A DNA stretch of 64,000 bases from Microbacterium sp. C5A9 (GTDB lineage Bacteria > Actinomycetota > Actinomycetes > Actinomycetales > Microbacteriaceae), in the NCBI RefSeq assembly GCF_022627955.1, contig NZ_JABXGD010000009.1, positions 1 through 64,000 on the forward strand, in the 5' to 3' direction. Below, piece by piece: positions 26,562-34,015 of this stretch. The notes under the pieces are model-generated. The model saw only the letters and a program-made list of their open reading frames with translations, ran no database searches and was not told the origin of the DNA. Positions within the stretch are counted from its first letter, which is position 1. Each line of letters starts with the position of its first letter. The position numbers and the translations under genes are program-made.

Positions 26562-27656
26562 TCACGGCGAGGTCACGACGTCGCAGCTGGGAAGGGAATC
26601 GACGTCGCCGCCGTCGGCGATCACCTCGAGAGCCGCGAGCGAGTCGTCGAGCGTGGCGGTGCTGATCACGGTGAGCCCGTCGGGTACATGACCGGTCACC
26701 TCGTCGCAGTTCGACTCCGGTGCGAGGAAGAAGTCCGCCCCCGCATCGCGCGCGCCGTAGAGCTTCTGACGGATGCCGCCGATGGGGCCGACCGTTCCGT
26801 CAGCCTCGATCGTCCCCGTGCCCGCGATGTTCTCGCCGCCGTTGAGTTCGCCCGGCGTCAGGGTGTCGACGATGCCCAGGGCGAACATCATCCCCGCGCT
26901 GGGACCGCCCACGTTGTCGAGCTGGAGGGTGACGTCGATCTCGAAGTCGTAGTCGGTGCGCAGGGTGACGCCGATCAGCCAGGTCGTCACGTCGCCCTCG
27001 ACCTGCTTCTCGGGCGTGACCTCGACGGTCTTCTCCTCGCCGCCGCGCAGCACCGTGAGCATGACGGGGTCGCCCCCGGCATCCTGGATCGCCTGACGCA
27101 GCTGCTTGGCCGAGTCCACCGGAGTCCCGCCGATCGCGGTCACGATGTCATCGGGCTCGAGAGCGCCCTGCGCCGGAGAGTCCTCGAGCACATCGACGAC
27201 CGCGACCTGCGCGCCCGTGTCGTAGTCGAGCGCGTTCAGGGCCGCGGCGGTCGCCTCGTGCTGCGAGTCGACCATGAGCGTCGCGTTCCGCTCGTCGCGC
27301 TGCTCGGTGGTGACGCCCTCGGGGAAGACCGAGTCGAGCGGGACGACGGCGCGGGAGCGGTCCATCCAGGCGAGGGCCAGCTCGAACCAGCTCGGTGTGC
27401 GCTCCCGGTTGCCCACGACCTGCACGGTGGTGAGGTCGAGCGTGCCAGCGGTCTCGAAGGTCTCCGTGCCCTCGATGCTGATCAGCGGGACCTGCTCGCC
27501 CTCGGCATCGGCAGCAGTGCCGAGCGTGTCGTACACGGGCCCCGGCCGCTGGATCACGTACGGCGTCGGCAGGAAGGTCAGGACCACGAGCGCGACCAGG
27601 GCGACGACCAGCGCCCAGACTCCGAGTCCGAGCCTCACGGGCCGGGTTCGATCCAC
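26562..27656 (-). CDS. Membrane-anchored PDZ/Lon-like (S16) protease, YlbL family
   Basis: The 364-residue protein has one membrane helix (about 10-32) and a PDZ domain around residues 150-215. A Lon-type proteolytic domain carries the catalytic serine in NVGGPSAGMMFAL and lysine in IRQKLYGARDAGADFF. YlbL-type proteases act outside the membrane and in Bacillus cleave a cell-division inhibitor; the substrate here is unknown. GTG 27656 has GGAGG seven bases upstream. Its pairing with UPF0182 and a divergent zincin_2 gene matches the M. tuberculosis order Rv3193c-Rv3194c-Rv3195. Confidence 0.9.
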   Translation of the reverse strand: MDRTRPVRLGLGVWALVVALVALVVLTFLPTPYVIQRPGPVYDTLGTAADAEGEQVPLISIEGTETFETAGTLDLTTVQVVGNRERTPSWFELALAWMDRSRAVVPLDSVFPEGVTTEQRDERNATLMVDSQHEATAAALNALDYDTGAQVAVVDVLEDSPAQGALEPDDIVTAIGGTPVDSAKQLRQAIQDAGGDPVMLTVLRGGEEKTVEVTPEKQVEGDVTTWLIGVTLRTDYDFEIDVTLQLDNVGGPSAGMMFALGIVDTLTPGELNGGENIAGTGTIEADGTVGPIGGIRQKLYGARDAGADFFLAPESNCDEVTGHVPDGLTVISTATLDDSLAALEVIADGGDVDSLPSCDVVTSP

Positions 27657-27774
27657 AGGGTTCCTCCGTCGTTCGCGGGCGGCGTACAGCTATCTGTCCG
27701 CGTTCGGGGTCCCGCGGCCGCTCCTGTGACTAGCGTAGAGGCCACGGCTTCAGACGTGCTGAGAGGCGACAGCG

Positions 27775-29202
27775 ATGGCAGACAACGATCCGACCCCCGA
27801 GGACTTCGAGGAGTTCCTCCGACGAATGATGTCCGGCCAGGGAGCCGGCGACATCGACCCCGAGGCGCTGCGCAACGCGCTCTCCGGGATGGACGGGCTC
27901 CAGCTCGACCCGGCCATGATGCAGACGATCATGGCGCAGCTGCAGGGAGCCTTCGGCGGCGACGCCTGGGAGAACTCTCTGCGACAGGCGCTGCACATCG
28001 CGAACCGCGACGGCCTCGGCATCACCGACGGCTCGCGCACATCGCTGACCGATTCCTTCGCGCTCGCGAACCTCTGGCTCGGAGAGGCGACGACCATCTC
28101 GGAGCTCGCGGAGCCGCCCAGGGCGATGACCCGCGGCGAATGGGTCGAGGCGACCCTGCCGGTGTGGAAGGAGATCGCGGAGCCCGTGTCGACGAGCATC
28201 GCCGACGCGCTCACCAGCGCGCTGGACACCCAGGTGCCCGAAGACATGCGCGGCCTCGTGCAGGGAGCGGGCAAGCTCATGCGCGGTCTCGGCGGATCCG
28301 TGTTCGCCGCCCAGTTCGGACAGGTGCTCGGCAATCTCTCGCTCGAGGTCGTGTCGGGCGGCGATGTCGGCATCCCGGTGCTCCCGGCCGGGACCGCCGC
28401 GGTGATCCCGCAGAACCTCACCGCCTTCGGCGAGGGTCTCGAGATCCCCGAAGACCAGATCACCCTCTATCTCGCGACACGCGAACTCGCCTACGCGCGC
28501 CTGTACCGCCATGCCAAGTGGCTGCATCTGCACGTGATGGCGCAGATCACCGACTTCGCGCGCGGAGTCACGGTCGATGTCGATGCGCTCGAGGACGTCG
28601 CGAGCCGGCTCGATCCCTCGAACCCCGAGGAGCTGCGCGCGGCGATCGAGGGCGGTGCGCTGCTTCCCACGCAGAGCGAGGCTCAGAGCGAGGCTCTGGC
28701 GCGGCTCGAGAACCTCGTCGCCACGATCGACGGCTGGGTCGACGTGGTCACGGCGCAGGCGACATCGCGCCTTCCCGACGGCGCACGCATCGCCGAGGCG
28801 GCACGCCGCCGACGCGCGGTGGGGGGACCTGCCGAAGACGCGCTGGGCGCGCTCGTCGGGCTCAAGCTGCGTCCACGCCGCCTGCGGGAGGCCTCCGCGA
28901 TGTGGCAGGCGGTGACCGACGCCGTCGGCACCGCGGGACGCGACGCCCTCTGGGACTACCCGGATCTGATGCCGACCGCGGAGGACATCGACGACCCGTC
29001 GGCGCTCGTCGCACGTCTGCAGGCCACGGCACGCGGCGAGCAGCCTGTCGCCGACGAGTTCGATGAGGCCCTCGCCCGCCTGCTCGACGGCGACGACTTC
29101 TCCGGAGACGGCTCCGGCGCGACGGATGCCGACACGGACACCGACACCGATCCGAGCGATCAGGGCGAAGAGGACGGGCCCGGGGGCGACCGCCCCGTGT
29201 GA
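27775..29202 (+). CDS. Zincin_2 / DUF2342 family protein
   Basis: The 475-residue protein matches the actinobacterial zinc-dependent metalloprotease-like family. It has an acidic N-terminus, then LVQGAGKLMRGLGGSVFAAQ, the signature region LATRELAYARLYRHAKW (233-249), LENLVATIDGWVDVVT, and an acidic C-terminal tail of about 40 residues. Where I expect E-x-x-H in this family, the sequence reads E237-L-A-Y240, so metal binding or activity may be altered. It diverges from the PDZ/Lon-like protease gene. Promoter hexamer TAGCGT (27731-27736) and GAGAGG before ATG 27775 indicate a leader of about 30 bases. Confidence 0.85.
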   Translation: MADNDPTPEDFEEFLRRMMSGQGAGDIDPEALRNALSGMDGLQLDPAMMQTIMAQLQGAFGGDAWENSLRQALHIANRDGLGITDGSRTSLTDSFALANLWLGEATTISELAEPPRAMTRGEWVEATLPVWKEIAEPVSTSIADALTSALDTQVPEDMRGLVQGAGKLMRGLGGSVFAAQFGQVLGNLSLEVVSGGDVGIPVLPAGTAAVIPQNLTAFGEGLEIPEDQITLYLATRELAYARLYRHAKWLHLHVMAQITDFARGVTVDVDALEDVASRLDPSNPEELRAAIEGGALLPTQSEAQSEALARLENLVATIDGWVDVVTAQATSRLPDGARIAEAARRRRAVGGPAEDALGALVGLKLRPRRLREASAMWQAVTDAVGTAGRDALWDYPDLMPTAEDIDDPSALVARLQATARGEQPVADEFDEALARLLDGDDFSGDGSGATDADTDTDTDPSDQGEEDGPGGDRPV

Positions 29203-29283
29203 TCCGACGACGGCGACGCGGGAGTTCTCCACGGATGCTGCGCCGGCGCCCACCGCGCACGGCCGAGTCCGCAGAATCGAGGG

Positions 29284-30150
29284 ATGTCTCCGCTGACGCC
29301 CAGGATCCTCACCCGACTCGACCCCGACGTACCGCTGCTGTGGCGTGACGGGGAGACGCTGCAGATCGGCATCGAGGGGACTCTGCGCATCCCCGCGTCG
29401 GCCCCCTGGGTCGAGCTTCTCGTCGGCAGGATGGCGGCGGGCTTCCGTCGCGGAGCCTTCGATGTGGTGGCGCACTCCGTGGGTGCGCCCCGCGGTGAAG
29501 CGCGGATGCTCCTCGCCCGTCTCGAGCCGCTGCTCGTCGACGACTCTCCCCCGCCGCGGGCCGCATGGGTGGAGAGCATCGACGTGCTCGACGCGCGGTG
29601 CGAGTTCCGGCTGCGCGAGGCGCTCTCCGACGAAGGAGTCGCGCTCGGCACACGGACCACCGCCGAGGACATCGGCGTGATCCTCGTCGAGGGGGCCGCT
29701 GCGGCGCTGCAGTTCGCCCGCTACCTCCGCGAGGACACTCCGCATCTTCCCGTGTCGCTGGAGCGGGGGCGCACCACGGTCGGCCCTCTCGTCGTGCCCG
29801 GAGAGTCGCCCTGCCTCTCCTGTCGCGACGCCCACGAACGCGATCGAGACCCCGCGTGGCCGCGCATGCACGCGCAGCTCATCGGCAGGCCCGCGGGCCC
29901 CCTGAGCGTGGCACGCATCGCGGATGCCGCGCGACTCGCCGCGAAACTCCTTCTCGCGGATTCGGCGGCAGGCTCGTTCGTCGAGGTCAGCGCCGACGGC
30001 CACCACGCGTGGCGTTCGGTGACGTTTCACGAAGAATGCCGGTGCCGCGAGCTGTCGTCCCTATCTCCGCGAGGAACCGCGACGGAGCCCGATCCCCTCG
30101 TCCCGCCGACCGCGACCACGACAGTGCGAGGGTACGCGCAGCGCGCGTGA
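29284..30150 (+). CDS. Cyclodehydratase-like (ThiF/TOMM leader-binding-like) protein, orphan
   Basis: The 288-residue protein has an N-terminal winged-helix-like region, a Rossmann-like core (GVILVEGAAAALQFARYLRE) and two cysteine pairs, CLSC (about 178-181) and CRC (about 253-255), that could hold a structural zinc. This pattern recalls E1-like subunits and cyclodehydratase partners of ribosomal-peptide systems, but no YcaO or precursor peptide gene is near. It may be the equivalent of M. tuberculosis Rv3196; I cannot confirm this. ATG 29284 is six bases after CAGAAT. The last 164 bases overlap the end of uvrD2 on the opposite strand. Confidence 0.6.
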   Translation: MSPLTPRILTRLDPDVPLLWRDGETLQIGIEGTLRIPASAPWVELLVGRMAAGFRRGAFDVVAHSVGAPRGEARMLLARLEPLLVDDSPPPRAAWVESIDVLDARCEFRLREALSDEGVALGTRTTAEDIGVILVEGAAAALQFARYLREDTPHLPVSLERGRTTVGPLVVPGESPCLSCRDAHERDRDPAWPRMHAQLIGRPAGPLSVARIADAARLAAKLLLADSAAGSFVEVSADGHHAWRSVTFHEECRCRELSSLSPRGTATEPDPLVPPTATTTVRGYAQRA

Positions 30151-31708
30151 CGCCGACGTAGGCGAGACGTCTCTCCTCGTCGATCGCCTCGAAGCTGGTG
30201 GCATACGAGATCGGCAGCGCTCCCTCCGCCCAGCCGGCGAGATGGACGTGCGGCCACTCGAGGCCCTTCGCCGCGTGCAGGGTCGACAGGGTCACCGTGC
30301 GCATCGTGGGCTCGTGCTGATCCTTCGCGCGGGCCATCAGCGCATCGCTGAAGCTGCGGAGGTTCTCGTCCGGCCCGGCCTCCTCGGCGAGACGCAGAAT
30401 CGCTCGGCGTGCCTCCCAGCCGTCACGCTGAGCACCGCCGGCGGCCGGCGGCTCCTCGGTCAGGCCCAGCTCGCGGAGCACCCGCTGGACGCCGGGGAGG
30501 AATCCGTGCTCGGTCGGCGCCACCGCAGCGGCGCGCAACGCGAGGATCGCCTGGCGCACCTCGGGCATCGCGAAGAAGCGCGTGCCGCCGAGCACCGATG
30601 TCGCGATGCCCTCGGCGGCGAGAGCCTGCTGCAGAACAGCGGACTGCGCGTGGGCGCGGTACAGCACGGCGATGTCGGCGGGCGACGCTCCGGCCTCGAT
30701 GCGGGCGGAGACGGCCGTGGCGATGCCCGCGGCCTCGTCGTGCTCGCTGTCGTACGCGGTCACGGTCGGCGCCTCGGCGTTGAAGGTCTCGCGCGCCGGC
30801 ACGAGCTCGAGGGCTCCCGGGCGATCGTGCATCAGGGCGTTGGCCGCCTCGAGGATCGGCGCCTGCGACCGGTAGTTCGTCTCCAGTCTCACCACGGTGG
30901 CATCCGGATGGCGTCGCTCGAACTCCAGGAGGAAGCGCTGCTCCGCTCCCGCGAACGAGTAGATCGTCTGGCTCGCATCACCGACGACGCAGATGTCTCG
31001 GCGATCGCCGAGCCAGAGCTCCAGCAGGCGGTTCTGCAGCGGCGAGACGTCCTGGAACTCGTCGACGGTGAAATGGCGGTACTGCTCGTGGACGGATGCC
31101 GCCACGCGAGGCTCCGCCTCGAGCATGCCCGCGCACGCGAGCAGCACGTCTTCGAAGTCGAGCTGATGCCGCTCGTCCTTGAGCGCCTCGTATCGCTGCT
31201 GCAGCTCGACGAGCTGGGTCTGATCGATGCCCGTCACCGCGCGACCGAGTGCCGCGTGCTGATCGATCGAGAGCATCGAGACCTTGCGCCACTCGATCTC
31301 CGAGGCGATGTCGCGGAGCGTGGCCGTGCTCGGACGCATCCGCATCGCGTCGGCGGCCTGGCCCAGCATCCGGACCTTGTTGTCGATGATCGACGGAGCA
31401 GGAGACCCGGCGAGCGTCGGCCAGAAGAAGTTCAGCTGTGCGAGCGCCGCCGCGTGGAACGTCCGCGCAGCGACCCCCTCGACTCCGAGCGCCCTGAGTC
31501 GGCCGCGGAGTTCTCCGGCGGCCTTGGCGGTGAAGGTCACGGCCATCACCCGCGAGGGCGAGTACGCGCCGGTGTCGACTCCGTGTGCGATGCGGTGCGT
31601 GATCACACGGGTCTTGCCGGTCCCCGCTCCGGCGAGCACGGCCACGGGTCCGCGCAGCACCGATGCCGCCTCCCGCTGCCGTTCGTCGAGCGCTTCGAGT
31701 GCACTCAC
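29987..31708 (-). CDS. uvrD2: ATP-dependent DNA helicase, UvrD2 type (short form)
   Basis: The 573-residue superfamily 1A helicase has AGAGTGKTR (Walker A), TVDEFQDVSPLQ (motif II), GDASQTIYSFAGA (motif III), TLHAAKGLEWPHV (motif V) and YVGVTRAAR (motif VI). It unwinds DNA 3'-5' in repair. Unlike mycobacterial UvrD2 it ends soon after motif VI, so the HRDC and tetracysteine regions are missing. I chose GTG 31708 because it overlaps the nudC stop as GTGA. The 3' end is antisense to the last 164 bases of the cyclodehydratase-like gene. Confidence 0.9.
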   Translation of the reverse strand: MSALEALDERQREAASVLRGPVAVLAGAGTGKTRVITHRIAHGVDTGAYSPSRVMAVTFTAKAAGELRGRLRALGVEGVAARTFHAAALAQLNFFWPTLAGSPAPSIIDNKVRMLGQAADAMRMRPSTATLRDIASEIEWRKVSMLSIDQHAALGRAVTGIDQTQLVELQQRYEALKDERHQLDFEDVLLACAGMLEAEPRVAASVHEQYRHFTVDEFQDVSPLQNRLLELWLGDRRDICVVGDASQTIYSFAGAEQRFLLEFERRHPDATVVRLETNYRSQAPILEAANALMHDRPGALELVPARETFNAEAPTVTAYDSEHDEAAGIATAVSARIEAGASPADIAVLYRAHAQSAVLQQALAAEGIATSVLGGTRFFAMPEVRQAILALRAAAVAPTEHGFLPGVQRVLRELGLTEEPPAAGGAQRDGWEARRAILRLAEEAGPDENLRSFSDALMARAKDQHEPTMRTVTLSTLHAAKGLEWPHVHLAGWAEGALPISYATSFEAIDEERRLAYVGVTRAARTLALSWSRSAGRGDRAPSRFLAEIGTTARGTGILRETSPNATRGGRRR

Positions 31709-32601
31709 TCGCGATCCTCGAACCACGCCACGATCAGGGCGCGTGCGATGGATGCGGGTCCGGGGAGCCCCACAGGGCCCTCACCGGCGAGCGCCGTGGC
31801 GATCTCCGCCCGCGTGAACCATCGGACGTCGATGATCTCCTCGCCGTCCGGACGCACCTCGTCCTCGTCGACGGCGACGGCGCGGAACCCGAGCATCAGT
31901 GAGCGAGGGAAAGGCCACGGCTGCGAGGAGACGTAGTCGAGGGAGGCGAGGCGCACGCCGGCCTCCTCCTCCAGCTCGCGGTGGACGGTCGACTCCAGCG
32001 ACTCCCCCGCCTCGGTGAACCCCGCGAAGCACGAGTACATCCGTCCGCCCCAGTTCGCGTTCGCCCCGAGGAGCAGACGTTCGCCGTCGGGGCTCTCGAC
32101 CGCGACGATGACCGCCGGGTCGGTCCGCGGGAAGTGCTCCTTGCCGCACACGAGGCAGTGCCGCGACCATCCGGCCTGGCGAAGCTCGGTGCCGCCGCCG
32201 CAGGCGGGGCAGAACGGTGCATCCCGCAGCCACCCGGCGAGTGCGAGCGCCTCGATCAGCAGCTCCGTCTCACCGGCCGCGAGCCGGCCGCCGAGATCGC
32301 GAAGCCCGAGCCAGGTCTCGTCGGGCGCGGCATCGAGCGTGTCGGCCTCCGGCGGCAGGGCTGCCAGCAGGATCGCGGATCCCTGCTCATCGCGTCCCAG
32401 CAGCGCCCAGGTCGCGTCATCGATCTGGGAGGGCTCGACGCGCAGCAGGGAGACCTCGCCGACCTCGCCCCCGACGATGCGGGTCCGCCCCTGGCGGACG
32501 GCGATCACCCTGGTCGTGGCCTCAGCGCGGAGTCGATCGATGACCGCCGCTTCGGTCCTCAGATCGGCGGCGCGGTCGAGGGACGGGCGCATTGTGGTCA
32601 T
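31705..32601 (-). CDS. nudC: NAD(+) diphosphatase
   Basis: The 298-residue protein has a zinc ribbon (C131, C134, C149, C152), a Nudix box (194-216, GFTEAGE and RELEEEAG) and the NudC-specific SQPWPFP (226-232). It hydrolyses NAD(H) to NMN(H) and AMP and can remove NAD caps from RNA. The start is ATG 32601, with GGGAG upstream. It is coupled to uvrD2 by a four-base overlap and diverges from the phosphotransferase-fold gene. The uvrD2-nudC pairing matches Rv3198c-Rv3199c. Confidence 0.95.
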   Translation of the reverse strand: MTTMRPSLDRAADLRTEAAVIDRLRAEATTRVIAVRQGRTRIVGGEVGEVSLLRVEPSQIDDATWALLGRDEQGSAILLAALPPEADTLDAAPDETWLGLRDLGGRLAAGETELLIEALALAGWLRDAPFCPACGGGTELRQAGWSRHCLVCGKEHFPRTDPAVIVAVESPDGERLLLGANANWGGRMYSCFAGFTEAGESLESTVHRELEEEAGVRLASLDYVSSQPWPFPRSLMLGFRAVAVDEDEVRPDGEEIIDVRWFTRAEIATALAGEGPVGLPGPASIARALIVAWFEDRE

Positions 32602-32653
32602 CGACTCCCTCTCTCACGGGCGTGGCGGAGGCGGGACCGCCCCCGAGCCGACC

Positions 32654-32659
32654 TACCCT
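32654..32659 (+). promoter_or_regulatory. Leaderless -10 element of the phosphotransferase-fold gene
   Basis: TACCCT lies six bases before ATG 32666. Confidence 0.6.
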
Positions 32660-32665
32660 AAGGGG

Positions 32666-34015
32666 ATGGGACGCTCTCCTTTCACTCTAGCCGCGGCAGT
32701 GACGGCCGCACTGCCCGGAGCGGAGGTCACGGGCGCCCGCGCCCTGTCGTCTGCCGCGGACGGCCGATTCGACTCCGCCGTCGCCACGCTGGCGGACGGC
32801 CGCGAACTCGCCATCCGCGTCGCGGAAGACGAGGAGTCGGCGCGTGAGCTGGCCGCCGAGGCCATCGCGCTGCGCGCCCTCACCGCCGGCGCCCGTGCGA
32901 TGCTGCCGTTCCGCGCACCCGGGTATGTCGGCGAGACCCGCCTGGGAGACGCACCGGCTCTGGTCACCGAGCTCCTTCCCGGGTTCCAGATCGACGCGGC
33001 GCTCGTCCCGGCCGGCCGCGGGGCGGCGGAATCGATGGGAGCGGCGATCGCGGCCGTCCATGCGCTGCCCACCTCGGTGGTCCGCAGCGCCGGGCTCCTC
33101 GCACGCTCCGCACAGGAGAGCCGCGACGAACTGGCCCGCCTGATCGACACGGCCGCAGCGACGGGTCGCGTTCCCGCCCGCCTCACCGTCCGCTGGCGTG
33201 AAGCGGTGGACGACGACGAGCTGTGGCGCTTCGAGTCGACCGTGGTCCTCGGGGGCGCGCAGGCCTCGTCGTTCGTCTTCGCGGACGAGTCCGACCGAGG
33301 CCCGGAGGTCACCGGGGTCCTGGGCTGGCACTCCCTGTCTGTCGGAGATCCCGCGATCGACCTGTCCTGGTTGTCCACCGCGCCGGATGCCGCGGCCGAT
33401 GTGCACTCCGCGTACGCGCGATCGATCGATCGCGCCTCCGACCCTGCGCTCGAGATCCGGGCGCGCCTGCTCGCAGAGCTGGAGTTCGCGCGCTGGCTCG
33501 TGCACGGCGATTCCCTGCGCCGGACCGACATCGTCGACGACGCCGCCGCCCTGCTTGAGGCGCTCGCCGACGGACTGCACTCCGACGACCTCTCGGTCAT
33601 CGCGTCGCGCGCTGCCGGCGTGGATTCGGCGATGGACGCCCTCGACCGGGTTCCGGCCAGCGCGGTGTCCGGAGTCGACACGTCGATGCAGACCGACGCG
33701 TACAACCCGGAAGACCTCTGGCACGCGTCGGACGATGACGCGACCGGAGACATCACCGCTGCGACCGAGGCGGCACGGCGCGCTCAGGCCGGGGCGCTGG
33801 AGACGGAGGATCTGTCGGGCGTGCGCGACTCGCTCGGCGATGCGGAGTACGGCGAGAGCGACGACGAGTCACGGGTCGCCTCGTCCTCGGCGGCGCGCAC
33901 AGCGGCGAGACGGACGGAGTCCGATGACGACACCGCGTCGAGCTCGCCGGAGGACGAGGCTCAGCGGGCAGCCCGCGCGGCGCTCCAGCGCTGGAAGAGC
34001 TCGAGTTCCGAGTAG
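32666..34015 (+). CDS. Aminoglycoside-phosphotransferase-fold protein, probable pseudokinase
   Basis: The 449-residue protein has an APH-like kinase fold over residues 1-300, including VATLADGRELAIRVAEDE, LVTELLPGFQID and VGDPAIDLSWL (about 225-235). The catalytic loop, normally HGDxxxxN, reads VVLGGAQASSF (about 192-202). The metal-binding GVIDW becomes GVLGW, so both key aspartates and the asparagine are absent. The last 130 residues are acidic, low-complexity and probably disordered. A binding or scaffold role is therefore more likely than kinase activity. ATG 32666 is leaderless. The 3' end overlaps the adnB-like gene by 55 bases tail-to-tail. Confidence 0.72.
   Translation: MGRSPFTLAAAVTAALPGAEVTGARALSSAADGRFDSAVATLADGRELAIRVAEDEESARELAAEAIALRALTAGARAMLPFRAPGYVGETRLGDAPALVTELLPGFQIDAALVPAGRGAAESMGAAIAAVHALPTSVVRSAGLLARSAQESRDELARLIDTAAATGRVPARLTVRWREAVDDDELWRFESTVVLGGAQASSFVFADESDRGPEVTGVLGWHSLSVGDPAIDLSWLSTAPDAAADVHSAYARSIDRASDPALEIRARLLAELEFARWLVHGDSLRRTDIVDDAAALLEALADGLHSDDLSVIASRAAGVDSAMDALDRVPASAVSGVDTSMQTDAYNPEDLWHASDDDATGDITAATEAARRAQAGALETEDLSGVRDSLGDAEYGESDDESRVASSSAARTAARRTESDDDTASSSPEDEAQRAARAALQRWKSSSSE

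Noticed and set aside
23516..26665. Open plus-strand frame of about 1050 codons opposite UPF0182
   Set aside because: It is composed of Arg/Val/Asp/Leu-biased shadow sequence, contains both terminator hairpins and has no recognisable motif.
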